A stretch of DNA of 64,000 nt from DATDIC01 sp963777625 (GCA_963777625.1 CAVZRO010000021.1:186001-250000); one strand, 5' to 3'. Counted from the stretch's first letter, positions 34,669-45,361 are shown. Made by a program: numbers and translations. The notes: a model not told the origin generated them from the letters alone.

Positions 34669-36153
34669 ATGTCCGGAACCGAAACCGCACCGCAGGGTGG
34701 CGCCACCGAAGTCGTCACACAGGGAACCAGCGATTTCTCCGCGCTGCTGACCCGGGAATTCAAGCCGAAAACCGACCGTGCTCGGGAAGCGGTCGAGCAG
34801 GCGGTGCAGACGCTGGCCCAGCAGGCGCTCGCTCACACTACTCTGGTGTCCGGCGATTCACTGCGCAGCATCGAGGCGATGATCGCCGCGCTGGACCGCA
34901 AACTGACCGAGCAGGTCAACGTCATCATGCACCAGGAGGATTTCCAGCAACTGGAATCGTCGTGGCGCGGCCTGCACTACATGGTCACCAACACCGAGAC
35001 CGACGAGGGACTGAAGATCCGCGTCATGAACGTCTCGAAAAAAGAGGTCGGCCGCACGCTCAAGAAGTTCCGCGGCACAGCCTGGGACCAGAGCCCGCTG
35101 TTCAAGAAGATCTACGAGGAAGAGTACGGCCAGTTTGGCGGCTCGCCCTACGGATTGCTGATCGGCGACTATTATTTCGATCACAGCCCGCAGGACACTC
35201 AGTTCCTCGCCGACATCGCGCAGGTGTCGTCCGCTGCGCACACGCCGTTCATCGCGTCCAGCGCGCCCTCCCTGCTGGGCATGGAAAGCTGGTCGGAGCT
35301 CGCCAATCCGCGCGACCTGACCAAGATATTCCAGACCCCGGAATATGCCGCGTGGCGCAGCCTGCGCGAAAGCGACGACTCCCGCTATATCGGGCTCTGC
35401 ATGCCACGCTTCCTGGCTCGCTTGCCGTATGGCGAGAAGACCGAACCGGTCGAGGAGTTCGATTTCGAGGAAGACGTGGAAGGCGCCGACAGCAGCAAGT
35501 TCTGCTGGGCCAATGCCGCCTATGCGATGGGTACCAACATCACCCGGGCGTTCAAGATGTACGGCTGGTGCACCCGCATCCGCGGCATCGAAAGCGGCGG
35601 TGCGGTGGAAGGGCTGCCGGCCTTCACCTTCCCCACCGACGATGGCGGGGTGGACATGAAGTGCCCGACCGAGATCGCGATCAGCGACCGGCGCGAGGCG
35701 GAGCTGGCGAAGAACGGTTTCATGCCCCTCATCCACAAGAAGAATTCGGATTTCGCGGCGTTCATCGGTGCGCAGTCGCTGCAGAAGCCGCAGGAATACG
35801 ACGACCCGGCGGCAACCGCGAATGCCAACCTGTCGGCGCGCCTGCCTTACCTGTTCGCGAGCTGCCGCTTCGCGCACTACCTGAAATGCATGGTGCGCGA
35901 CAAGATCGGTTCCACCATGAGCCGCGAGCAGCTCCAGGCTTGGCTCACCCGATGGGTCATCCAGTATGTCGGCCCGACGGATGCCCCCGAGGAGTACAAG
36001 GCGTCGCACCCGCTTTCGGATGCGTCCGTCGTGCTCGACGAAAATGAGGAGAACCCTGGCTATTACAGCGCCAAGTTCTTCCTCAAGCCGCACTATCAGC
36101 TCGAAGGGCTGACGGTGTCGCTCCGCCTCGTTTCTCGCGTGCCCAGCGCGTGA
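34669..36153 (+). CDS. tssC: type VI secretion sheath large subunit TssC
   Basis: At 494 residues this is normal TssC length. The conserved segments are LDRKLTEQVNVIMHQEDFQQ, LESSWRGLHYMV, GLLIGDYYFDH, PFIASSAPSLLGM, CMPRFLARLPYG and the C-terminal VSLRLVSRVPSA. TssC provides the sheath core and the ClpV-recognised surface. It is tightly linked to tssB and is followed by hcp 53 bp later. Confidence 0.97.
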   Translation: MSGTETAPQGGATEVVTQGTSDFSALLTREFKPKTDRAREAVEQAVQTLAQQALAHTTLVSGDSLRSIEAMIAALDRKLTEQVNVIMHQEDFQQLESSWRGLHYMVTNTETDEGLKIRVMNVSKKEVGRTLKKFRGTAWDQSPLFKKIYEEEYGQFGGSPYGLLIGDYYFDHSPQDTQFLADIAQVSSAAHTPFIASSAPSLLGMESWSELANPRDLTKIFQTPEYAAWRSLRESDDSRYIGLCMPRFLARLPYGEKTEPVEEFDFEEDVEGADSSKFCWANAAYAMGTNITRAFKMYGWCTRIRGIESGGAVEGLPAFTFPTDDGGVDMKCPTEIAISDRREAELAKNGFMPLIHKKNSDFAAFIGAQSLQKPQEYDDPAATANANLSARLPYLFASCRFAHYLKCMVRDKIGSTMSREQLQAWLTRWVIQYVGPTDAPEEYKASHPLSDASVVLDENEENPGYYSAKFFLKPHYQLEGLTVSLRLVSRVPSA

Positions 36154-36206
36154 CGAGGGCTGTTCCGCTGGGCAATCAGCAACGCAGTTAGCCAACGGAG
36201 ACGAAG

Positions 36207-36800
36207 ATGGCGTTCGATACCTATATGCAGTTCACTGACCCGCAGGGCGGCCTTCTGAAAGGGGAGTCGCAAGCCAAAATCAACGGTGATTCACCGCTCG
36301 GGACCGATATCAAGCAGGACAGCATCTTCGAGATCGACGATTTCAGCTTCGATATCGAGCAGGTGCTCAATATCGGCAGCCAGAGTTCGGGCGCGGGCGC
36401 CGGCAAGGTCACGTTCAACCCGTTCCAGATCACCCGCAAAACCGACCGTGCGTCACCGACGCTGTTCACCATGTGCTGCGCCGGTCAGCACTTCAAGCAG
36501 GTCACGCTCTACCTTCGGCGCGCCAGCGGCGGCTCCTCGGGTCTGGGCTCGACCGACATGACCAGCGGCATCACCTTCCTGCGCTTCGATTTCGCGCTGG
36601 TCGCGGTGAAGACCATTTCCTGGAGCGGCTCTGATGGCGACGAAGCCTGCAAGGAAGAGGTGCAGTTCGAGTATGGCGCCCTGCAAGTGAAGTACGTGCA
36701 ACAGGGTTCGGACGGACAGCCGATGTCCAGCGGCCAGACCATGGGTTCGTGGAATCAGATCTACAACAACAATCAGTTCGAAGCGATCACTGCCCGCTGA
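36207..36800 (+). CDS. tssD: Hcp-family type VI secretion tube protein
   Basis: Hcp hexamers stack to form the inner tube and are secreted. The protein has 197 residues, longer than the usual 160-170, with an 18-20 residue extension (QPMSSGQTMGSWNQIYNNNQ) after the conserved strand VQFEYGALQVKYV. The start MAFDTYMQFTDPQGGLLKGE and middle FNPFQITRKTDRASPTLF are typical. ATG 36207 has ACGGAG upstream. A single hcp lies in the cluster; no VgrG is present. Confidence 0.95.
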   Translation: MAFDTYMQFTDPQGGLLKGESQAKINGDSPLGTDIKQDSIFEIDDFSFDIEQVLNIGSQSSGAGAGKVTFNPFQITRKTDRASPTLFTMCCAGQHFKQVTLYLRRASGGSSGLGSTDMTSGITFLRFDFALVAVKTISWSGSDGDEACKEEVQFEYGALQVKYVQQGSDGQPMSSGQTMGSWNQIYNNNQFEAITAR

Positions 36801-36832
36801 CGGTTGTTGTCGGGCAGGTAGGCAGACCCGCA

Positions 36833-37636
36833 ATGGATGCGCGCGATATCTTGCGTGCCGGAGATCCAGGCGGCGCTCTGGAACAGTTGAAGCAGGAGGT
36901 GCGCAAGGCGCCGCGGGATGCGCGCTTGCGCACCTTCCTGTTTCAGATGTTCTGTGTGTTCGGCGAGTGGGACCGGGCGGTAACGCAGCTTACCGTCGCG
37001 GCCGAACTCGATCCGCTGGCGCTCCCTATGGCGCAAGCCTATCGCGCCGCGATCCGTTGCGAACTGCTGAGAACCAAGGTCTTCGCCGGCGAGCGCACGC
37101 CAACCGTGTTCGGCGACCCTGAACCCTGGATGTCGCATTTGATCGAGGCCAATCGCGTGTTCGCCGCCGGCCGGCTTGCCGAAGCGGCGGGCCTGCGCGA
37201 CACGGCGTTCGAGCAGGCACCGGTCGCGGCCGGCAGCCTCGACGATAGCGGTTTCGAGTGGATCGCCGATGCCGATCCACGCTTGGGCCCAATGCTGGAA
37301 GCGATGGTCGACGGGAAATATTACTGGGTTCCCTTCCACCGGCTTCGCTCAGTCGATATCGATCCGCCCGAGGATCTGCGCGACCAGGTCTGGATGCCCG
37401 CCCGTTTCGTGTGGACCAACGGCGGTGAATCCTTCGGCTTCATCCCCACCCGCTATCCGGGCTCCCAGGAATCCTCGGACCCGGCGATTCTGCTGGGCCG
37501 CCGCACCGAATGGCAGGAACAGGGGGACTGGTTCCTGGGTCTCGGCCAGCGCATGCTCGCCACCGACACCGGAGAGCACGCTTTGATGGACGTGCGGAAA
37601 ATCGCCCTGGCCGAGCCGCCGGCCACCGAAACCTGA
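36833..37636 (+). CDS. impE: ImpE/TagJ family T6SS accessory protein
   Basis: The protein has 267 residues. The TPR-like N-terminal half (GDPGGALEQLKQEVRKAPRD, FGEWDRAVTQL) and the C-terminal beta-rich half (MVDGKYYWVPFHRLRSVDID, VWMPARFVWTNGGESFGFIP) fit ImpE/TagJ. TagJ binds TssB and modulates sheath recycling by ClpV. ATG 36833 is chosen within a longer frame. tssE begins immediately after its stop (1 bp). Confidence 0.9.
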   Translation: MDARDILRAGDPGGALEQLKQEVRKAPRDARLRTFLFQMFCVFGEWDRAVTQLTVAAELDPLALPMAQAYRAAIRCELLRTKVFAGERTPTVFGDPEPWMSHLIEANRVFAAGRLAEAAGLRDTAFEQAPVAAGSLDDSGFEWIADADPRLGPMLEAMVDGKYYWVPFHRLRSVDIDPPEDLRDQVWMPARFVWTNGGESFGFIPTRYPGSQESSDPAILLGRRTEWQEQGDWFLGLGQRMLATDTGEHALMDVRKIALAEPPATET

Positions 37637-37637
37637 G

Positions 37638-38147
37638 ATGGCGGAGCCCGCCAGCCGCGAGCGGCTGCAGCCGTCATTGCTGGATCGGCTTACCGACAAT
37701 GCGCCGGACCAGCAGCGCGAGAACTTCGATCAGCAAACCCTCAACATGACGCAGCTTCGCCGCGCCGTGCTGCGGGATCTGGCATGGCTGCTCAACACGA
37801 CCAACCTGGGCGCGACCGAGGATCTCGCCGGAACCCCACTCGCTGCCAAGTCCACGATCAATTACGGCATTCCCGGTTTGGCTGGCCTCGTCAGCTCGTC
37901 CAACCGTCTCAAGACGCTGGAAACCAGCGTCGCCGACGCGATCCGCGCCTTCGAACCGCGCATCCGGCCCGAAAGCCTGGTCGTCCGGCTGCGTCGCGAT
38001 GCGGAGGACGAAGCCACGCCATCCCTGGTGTTCGAGATCGAGGGCGAACTCTGGGCGCAGCCGGTTCCGGAGCAGCTTTTCCTGGAAACCTCGATCGAAC
38101 TCGAAACCCGCCTCGCGGTGGTGACCGATATCCGGATGCGCGGTTGA
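37638..38147 (+). CDS. tssE: type VI secretion baseplate subunit TssE (gp25-like)
   Basis: The 169-residue protein has LQPSLLDRLTDNAP at the start, the gp25-like RRAVLRDLAWLLNTTNL, NYGIPGLAGL and FEPRIRPESLVV, then the final strand. It forms the baseplate wedge with TssF and TssG. Its stop overlaps the tssF start as TGATG. Confidence 0.94.
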   Translation: MAEPASRERLQPSLLDRLTDNAPDQQRENFDQQTLNMTQLRRAVLRDLAWLLNTTNLGATEDLAGTPLAAKSTINYGIPGLAGLVSSSNRLKTLETSVADAIRAFEPRIRPESLVVRLRRDAEDEATPSLVFEIEGELWAQPVPEQLFLETSIELETRLAVVTDIRMRG

Positions 38148-40025
38148 TGGACCCGCGGCTGCTCCGCCTTTACGAATCCGAACTGACATTCGTGCGTGAG
38201 GTCGGTCAGGAATTCGCTCGCGAATTCCCCAAGATCGCGGCCCGGCTCAATCTTGGCAGCTTCGACGTCGCCGATCCGTACGTGGAGCGACTGCTGGAGG
38301 GATTTGCACTTCTCGCCGCGCGCATCCAGCTCAAGCTGGAAGCCGAGTTTCCCACCTTCACGCAATCGCTTTTGCAGATCGTCTATCCGCACTATCTGGC
38401 GCCGACGCCGTCCATGACGGTGGTGCAGTTCCGCCCGGAGCAAACACTCCGTGGCACACCACAAGGCGTGCTGCTGCCGCGCAACACCGAGCTGCACAGT
38501 CTTCTTGGCACCGAGGACCAGACCAACTGCGAGTTCCGTACGGCACACCCGGTGCAACTGCTGCCGATCGAGCTGACCGACGCGGAGTATATCGGATCGC
38601 CGGCGGCGGTGGCGGCGCTCGGCCTGCCGGAACAGCGCAACGTGAAGGCGGCGATCCGGTTGCGTCTGAAAGCGCTCGGCGAAGCGCCATTCGCCAAGAT
38701 CGCACTGGAAAAGCTGCCGCTGTTCCTGTCCGGACCAGAGGGCGCCCGCGTGCGCCTATACGAGCAGTTGCTCGCCAACCTTTCGGCCATTTACGTCCGC
38801 CCCACGGAACGCCCCCTGCCCTGGCAGGAACGGCTGCCCGCCAGCTCGATGCGGGCGGTCGGCGCCGAACCTGAAGAAGCCCTGCTGCCACGTGCCCCGG
38901 AGTCGTTCGACGGGTACCGCCTGCTGCAGGAATATTACGCTATGCCGGAACGCTTCCTGTTCCTGGAACTTCGCGACATGGACCGCGCGGTCGGCCGCTG
39001 TGTCGGGAAGGAATTGGAGATCATCCTGCTGCTCGACCGCAGCGAACCGGTCCTGGCCTCGGGCTTCGGGCCCGACCACCTGGCGCTGTTCTGCACCCCG
39101 GCAATCAACCTGTTCCCGCGCCGTAGCGACCGCGTCAACCTGTCCGAACGGGAAGTGGAGCAACATGTCGTCCCCGACCGGATGCGCCCGCTCGACTTCG
39201 AGATTTTCAGCGTGCTCGCGGTGGAGGGCTATGCCGCAGATGGCGGCGCGCCGCAGCCGTTCCTGCCTTTTTATGCTGCCAACGACCTCAGCCGGAACCC
39301 CGACCACCGATCCTATTACCTGCTGCGCCGCGAACCGCGTCAGCTTTCGTCGCGGTCGCGCCAGCGTGGGCCGCGCTCCAGCTATCTGGGTCATGAGGTG
39401 TTCATTTCGCTGGTGGACCCGGAAGCGGCGCCGTTTCACCACGGGTTGCGCCAGCTCGGACTTGATCTGCTCTGCACCAACCGCGACCTGCCAATGTCGA
39501 TGCCGCTCGGCAAACAGCACACCGACCTTACGATTACGGTCAGCGCCCCAGTGGCATCGATCCGCTGCCTGATCGGCCCGACCCCTCCCCGCCCCTGCCG
39601 CACCGATGGCGAGTATGCGTGGCGTTTCCTCAGCCATCTCGGGCTGAATTATCTCAGCCTGCTCGACACGGATACGCTGCACGGGGCGGCCGCGCTGCGC
39701 GAGCTGTTGCGGCTTTACGTACCGACATCCACCTCGCTGGCGGCCCGCCAGTTGGAGGCGCTCACCTCGGTGGCCTGCCACCCGATCGTCCGCCGCATTC
39801 CCGGCGCCGGTCCGGTTGCCGCCGGACGCGGGCTGGAAATCACCCTCACCATCGACGAAGCGCCGTTCGGCGGCGCCGGCGGCATCGTGATGGCTGGCGT
39901 GCTCGACCGGTTTCTGGCGAAATATGTCTCCATCAATGCGTTTACCGAGACGGTACTGAAAAGCCCCGAGCGGGGCGAGGTGATGCGATGGCCGATGCGG
40001 ATCGGTCAGCGTCCGGTACCTGTAG
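38147..40025 (+). CDS. tssF: type VI secretion baseplate subunit TssF, frame broken near its end
   Basis: TssF forms the wedge core. The protein begins MDPRLLRLYESELTFVREVG, typical of TssF, and runs with AEFPTFTQSLLQIVYPHYL, FFAANDLS-like YAANDLSRNPDH, and the C-terminal NAFTETVLKSPERGEVMRWP. In the printed sequence the frame reads straight on into TssG. If one C at 40019-40020 is removed, TssF ends RIGQRPVL-stop at TAG 40023-40025 (625 residues), and tssG gets its own start at ATG 39988. The fused frame is therefore probably an artefact. Confidence 0.9.
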
Positions 40026-41159
40026 AGCGCGATCCCCCCGAGGACGCGCCTGCCCCAACGCTCGAGCAGCCCCGGGCGACGTCGGCCGTCGAGCCATCGA
40101 CCGGCGACGACGGCATGCTGGCACGGCTGGCAGCAGCGCCCTGGGAGTATGGTTTCTACCAGGCGATGCGCCGGCTGGAGGCGCATTTCCGCGACCGGCC
40201 CCGTTTCGGCCGCAGCGTGCGCCCGGCCCAGGACCCGGTACGGTTGGGGCAGGAGCCGTCGGTCACGTTCGCCCCCGCCGCGCTGGCCCGCTGGGAACCG
40301 GCGGAATCCGATCATGCCGCCCGGTTGTTGGTGCATTTCTTCGGCCTGTTCGGCCCGGACGGACCGCTGCCGCTGCACCTGACGGAATATGCCCGCGACC
40401 GGTCACGCAACCACCGGGACCCAAGCTTGCAGCGCTTCGCCGACATTTTCCATCACCGCGCGCTGTCGCTGTTCTATCGCGCCTGGGCGAACTCGCGGCC
40501 GACCATCAGCTTCGACCGGCCCGAGGACGATCGGTTCGCCCTGTACACCGGCGCGCTGATCGGGCTGGGAATGGACAGTTTGCGCGATCGCGATGCGATG
40601 CCGGACCTGACGAAGCTGCATTTCGCCGGCCATCTCTCCTGCCAGACGCGGCATGCCGAAGGATTGGCCTCCATCCTGTCGGAATTCTTCAAGATGCCGG
40701 TGCGCATCGAATGCTTCATCGGCGCCTGGTTGAGCTTGCAGCGAAGCGACTGGACCCGCCTCGGCCGATCGGGCGGAGACGGCAACGCTGGGCGGCACCG
40801 TGCTGCTCGGCGCGCGTGTCTGGAGCCGCCAGCACAAGTTCCGCATCGTGTTCGGGCCGCTGTCGCTGACCGACTACTTGCGCCTGCTGCCAGGTGGAAC
40901 CAGCTTTCACCGGCTGATCCCGATCGTGCGCAACTATGCCGGCGACACCCTCGTCTGGGACGTGAACCTGATCCTGCGGCGCGACGAAGTGCCGCCGATC
41001 CGCCTGGGTCGGCAAGGCCGACTAGGCTGGACCACCTGGCTGATGCCGCGGCGCAAGACCGTTGACGCAGCGGATTTGTTTCTTGATGCGAGCGCCGACA
41101 GCATGGCACGCTCGATCGACGCCACCCTCCCCACGGCTGCCGAGGAGACCATTCCATGA
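39988..41159 (+). CDS. tssG: type VI secretion baseplate subunit TssG, two frame breaks
   Basis: After repair the protein has about 389 residues. ATG 39988 gives MADADRSASGTVERDPPEDA, with CGAGG upstream; the conserved TssG core follows as APWEYGFYQAMRRLEAHF, VRLGQEPSVTFAPA and FYRAWANSRPTISFDR. A second break lies at the GGG run 40771-40773; dropping one G joins RSDWTRLG to TATLGGTVLLGARVWSRQHK. The last part is in frame to TGA 41157-41159, overlapping the tssH start. TssG joins two TssF copies in the wedge. Confidence 0.88.
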
Positions 41160-43823
41160 CGGAAATCAGCCGCGCCGCCCTGTTCGGCAAGCTCAACCCG
41201 CTCGCCTACAAGGCGATCGAGGGTGCCACCGTGTTCTGCAAGCTGCGCGGCAACCCATACGTGGAGCTGGTGCATTGGTTGCACCAGATACTGCAGACGC
41301 AGGATTCCGACCTGCACCGGATCGTGCGGCATTTCGAGCTGGACGCATCGAAGCTGGCGGCCGACATCACCACCGCGCTGGACCGGCTGCCGCGCGGCGC
41401 GACCTCCATCTCCGACCTGTCGCCGCAGGTGGAGGAAGCGGTCGAACGCGGCTGGGTGTTCGGCACGCTGATGTTCGGTGAATCCCAGGTACGCACCGGG
41501 CATCTGCTGTTCGGCGCGCTCAGGACCACCACGCTGCGCAATGCGCTGTACGCGATCAGCCGCCAGTTCGAGCAAGTCAAGACCGAAGCTCTCGGCGACG
41601 AGTTCGAGAAGATTCTCAGTGGTTCCCCGGAAGCGGGCCTGGCGGCGGCCGACGGGTCCCAGGTTGGCGCGCCCGGCGAGGCCTCAGTCGGCAATGGCGC
41701 CCGCGGCGATGGGCAAGCAGGAAGCATTGAAGCAATTCTCGGTCGATCTGACCGAGCGGGCGCGCAACGGGGAGATCGATCCGATCGTCGGGCGCGACGA
41801 GGAAATCCGCCAGGTCGTCGACGTGCTGATGCGCCGGCGGCAGAACAATCCGATCCTGACCGGCGAGGCCGGGGTCGGCAAGACCGCGGTTGTGGAGGGA
41901 TTCGCGCTGCGCATCGCGCAGGGCGACGTGCCGCCGATGCTGAAGGATGTCAGCCTGCGCACGCTGGATGTCGGGCTGCTGCAGGCCGGCGCCACCATGA
42001 AAGGCGAGTTCGAGCAGCGCCTGCGTCATGTGATCGAGGAAGTGCAGGCTTCGCCCAAGCCGATCATCCTGTTCATCGACGAGGCGCACACGCTGATCGG
42101 TGCCGGCGGCGCGGCCGGTACCGGCGATGCCGCGAACCTGCTGAAGCCGGCGCTGGCGCGCGGCACGTTGCGCACGATCGCGGCCACCACCTGGGCCGAA
42201 TACAAGAAATATTTCGAGAAGGACCCGGCGCTGACCCGCCGCTTCCAGGTGGTGCAGGTGGACGAGCCCGGGGAGGAGAAGGCCATTCTGATGATGCGCG
42301 GGATTGCCTCGCCGCTGGAAAAGCATCATCGCGTCGTCATCCTGGATGAGGCGATCGAGGCGGCGGTGCGGCTGTCGCACCGCTACATCCCGGCGCGCCA
42401 GTTGCCGGACAAGTCGGTCAGCCTGCTGGATACGGCCGCGGCACGCGTGGCCGTGAGCCAGCACGCCGTGCCGCCGGCAGTGGACGATTGCCGGCGGCGC
42501 ATCCAGGCGTTGCAGACCGAACTGGAAATCATCGGGCGCGAAACCGCCATCGGCATCGACGCCGCCTCCCGCGAAACCTCCGCCCGCGCGGTTCTGGAAA
42601 CCGAGGCGACGCGCCTCGCCGCCCTGGAAGATCGATGGGAGACAGAAAAGGCACTGGTCGATAAGGTGCTGGCATTGCGTGCCCGGCTGCGCGACGGGGC
42701 GGCGGATGGGGCGGAAGCCGCGCCGCTCGCGGATCGCGGCGCGATGCTGGCGGAACTGCGGACGTTGCAGACGGAACTGGCCGCCCACCAGGGTGAGACG
42801 CCGCTGATCCTGCCCAGCGTCGATGAGCAGGCGGTGGCCGCGGTGGTGGGCGACTGGACCGGCATCCCGGTCGGCCGGATGGTGAAGAACGAGGTCGCAG
42901 CCGTGCTGAAGCTGGCCGAAACGCTGGGCCAGCGTGTGATCGGCCAGGGCCACGCGCTGAACATGATCGCGCGCCGTGTGCAGACCTCGCGCGCCGGCCT
43001 GGACAATCCGTCCAAGCCGATCGGCGTTTTCATGCTGTGCGGCCCGTCCGGCGTGGGCAAGACGGAAACCGCACTGGCGCTGGCCGAATCGCTGTATGGC
43101 GGGGAACAGAACCTGATCACCATCAACATGAGCGAATTCCAGGAGGCGCACACCGTTTCAACCCTGAAGGGCGCGCCGCCCGGATATGTGGGCTACGGCG
43201 AGGGTGGTGTACTGACCGAAGCGGTGCGCCGGAAACCCTATTCGGTGGTGCTGCTGGATGAGGTGGAAAAGGCGCATTCGGATGTGCATGAAATCTTCTT
43301 CCAGGTGTTCGACAAAGGCCTGATGGAGGATGGCGAAGGACGGCTGATCGATTTCAAGAACACCCTGATCCTGCTGACCTCGAATGTCGGCACCGATCTG
43401 ATCATGTCGATGTGCCGCGACCCGGAGCTGATGCCGGAACCCGAGGAAGTGGCGAAGGCCCTGCGCGAGCCGCTGCTGAAAGTGTTCCCGCCGGCGCTGC
43501 TCGGACGGCTTATTACGATCCCGTATTACCCCCTGAGCGACTCGGTCATTACCGATATCATTCGCCTGCAGCTTGGGCGCATCGCCCGGCGGATCAACGA
43601 GCGGCACAAGGTGCCGTTCACCTATGACGATGACGTGGTGAAACTGATCGCCAGCCGGTGCAGCGAACCCGAGAGCGGCGGCCGAATGATCGACGCAATC
43701 CTGACCAACACGATGCTGCCGGCCATCAGCGGCGCGTTCCTCGAACGAATGCTGGAGAGTAATGAAGTGACACGCGTGCATGTCGGCGCCGCAGGTGGAG
43801 AATTCAGTTACGGCTTCGATTGA
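41156..43823 (+). CDS. tssH: type VI secretion ATPase TssH (ClpV), frame broken by one base
   Basis: ClpV disassembles contracted sheaths. With one C removed at 41700-41702 the protein has 888 residues. It has an N-terminal Clp repeat domain (LFGKLNPLAYKAIEGATVFC), first AAA module with Walker A GEAGVGKTAVVE and arginine-finger region, middle domain, and second AAA with Walker A GPSGVGKTETALALAE and Walker B VVLLDEVEKAH. All ATPase motifs are intact. Last gene of the operon; the following gap has no hairpin terminator that I could find. Confidence 0.93.
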
Positions 43824-43960
43824 GACCAGTTGGTGAACCTGTCACGGGTTGCAGTGGCGGCTTCGTAACCCAGCGTTACACTCCGTAGCCGATCACGCCA
43901 TAGTATTATCTGGCCCTAGTGCCCATAAACTTGTCCTGAAAACGGCAAGGGTCCGCAGGA

Positions 43961-44758
43961 GTGGAATCTCAACCGCTGTTCGTGATCGGTGCGCCGCGAT
44001 CCGGCACCACGTTCCTGTGTCATATCCTGAACCAACATCCGTTCATCCAGCTTACGAACGAAAGCCGCATCTTCGTTTTGCTCAAGGACCTGGTCGAAGT
44101 CCGCAGCAAGCGGCCGGACCTGATCGGTCGCGACTTTCGTGAACTGTTCGTCGATTTCGTGTGCCGCCACGCCGGCGACATGGTGGAGCGGTTTTACCGA
44201 GAATCGCTTGGCATCAACACGCCCATCTGGGGCGACAAGCATCCGCCCTACGGCGATCCCAGCGTGCTCTCGGGCCGGACAGGCTCCCAACCGCGGCTGC
44301 CGCAATCAGGCTCGTGCCTCCGCCTGATCCGCACATTGGTGCCACGCGCCAAGTTCATCCATATCCACCGTGATCCGCTCCAGGTAGCACATTCGCTGGT
44401 GAAAAAAAGCTGGACGCCGTCGATTGACGATGGTGTTCAGATATGGCGCCAGTATGTGAGCGAGATCGTGGAATTTCTCGCGGAAACCGATGGCGATCGT
44501 CATCTGACGCTCGCCTATCACGATCTGGTCGCAGCGCCGGAGACGACCAGCGCCCTGATCGGGCGTTTTCTCGGGTTGGCCAACTGGTCTGCTATCGAAA
44601 CGTCACTGCTCGCCCAGCGCCGGGATCCGACGCCGTTCAGCGATCCGGCAACCAACCTCGTGGATACATATCGCGGGCCCAGGGGCCGGTCCCTGAATCG
44701 GCAGGAACTCGCACTCGCCGGGAAACCAGCCGAGTGGCTGGGATATGCGAGATGGTAG
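43961..44758 (+). CDS. sulfotransferase-family protein
   Basis: The 265-residue protein has the PAPS 5'-phosphosulfate loop FVIGAPRSGTTFLCHILNQH at the N-terminus and the 3'-phosphate motif FIHIHRDPLQVAHSLVKKSW in the middle. It is likely to transfer sulfate from PAPS to a carbohydrate or other acceptor, or to be a P-loop homologue with another role. GTG 43961 is the start. It lies 137 bp after tssH; a link to secretion is not implied. Confidence 0.88.
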   Translation: MESQPLFVIGAPRSGTTFLCHILNQHPFIQLTNESRIFVLLKDLVEVRSKRPDLIGRDFRELFVDFVCRHAGDMVERFYRESLGINTPIWGDKHPPYGDPSVLSGRTGSQPRLPQSGSCLRLIRTLVPRAKFIHIHRDPLQVAHSLVKKSWTPSIDDGVQIWRQYVSEIVEFLAETDGDRHLTLAYHDLVAAPETTSALIGRFLGLANWSAIETSLLAQRRDPTPFSDPATNLVDTYRGPRGRSLNRQELALAGKPAEWLGYARW

Positions 44759-44871
44759 CGGGCTATCGCAGCGGCCCGACGATCTCCTGAGCAGTCACGA
44801 CATCGGGCCGCTGGAATAGGCCATCAACTTGAGTGTCTCACACCCGACCGCACTGAGGGTGACCTACATTC

Positions 44872-44936
44872 GTCATTCCCGCAAAAAGGGAATCCAGACG
44901 GCTCTCGCCTGGATGCCCGATTTCGCGGGCACGACG
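44872..44936. repeat. REP-like palindromic repeat, copy 2 (diverged)
   Basis: GTCATTCCCGCAAAAAGGGAATCCAG-type left arm, a TGGATGCCCG inner arm, and TTTCGCGGGCACGAC right arm match copy 1 with several changes. It sits in the gap 44759-45003 after the sulfotransferase gene. Nothing else is visible in that gap. Confidence 0.75.
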
Positions 44937-45003
44937 GATCGAGAGTCTTCGTCCTCGCGGGTTGGTATCACTTGGCCGCCCGAACAGGCTCTCCCTGTCC
45001 CGT

Positions 45004-45159
45004 CTAGGGCGAGCTGGTCATTGTCGAGCCGGCGGCAAGATCGCGCTGAGCGATTTCGGCCAGCAGGCACCACACTTTCTCGGGTTCCATCGGCACGTCC
45101 GGGTCGTTCAACAGACGATCGAGTTCGTCGAGTTTCGTGGCGTACTCGGTCTCCGTCAT
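45004..45159 (-). CDS. small acidic cytosolic protein
   Basis: The 51-residue protein begins MTETEYATKLDELDRLLNDP and continues VPMEPEKVWCLLAEIAQ. AAGGAGG lies 8 bases ahead of ATG 45159, which makes it a likely real gene. Similar short proteins are sometimes mislabelled as release-factor fragments; no function is known. Confidence 0.7.
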   Translation of the reverse strand: MTETEYATKLDELDRLLNDPDVPMEPEKVWCLLAEIAQRDLAAGSTMTSSP

Positions 45160-45361
45160 CGTCCATGCCTCCTTCGGTCGATCCATCACATGGGGAAAAA
45201 CCCGATCATGGTGGCGCTCAGATGGCAACTTCGTGAATAAAATCGTCTTTTTACCCGGGACGACCGACGCCCCGCATGGCCATTTCACGGTGGACGTTCA
45301 CCTGTCCCGATCGTGACTGGCAGCTCCGCGGCACAAGCCGCACGCTGGCGTACGCCGGCAA

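Noticed and set aside
38147..41065. A single fused TssF-TssG protein
   Set aside because: One extra C at 40019-40020 explains the missing stop and also creates a proper tssG start, and other one-base breaks occur nearby.
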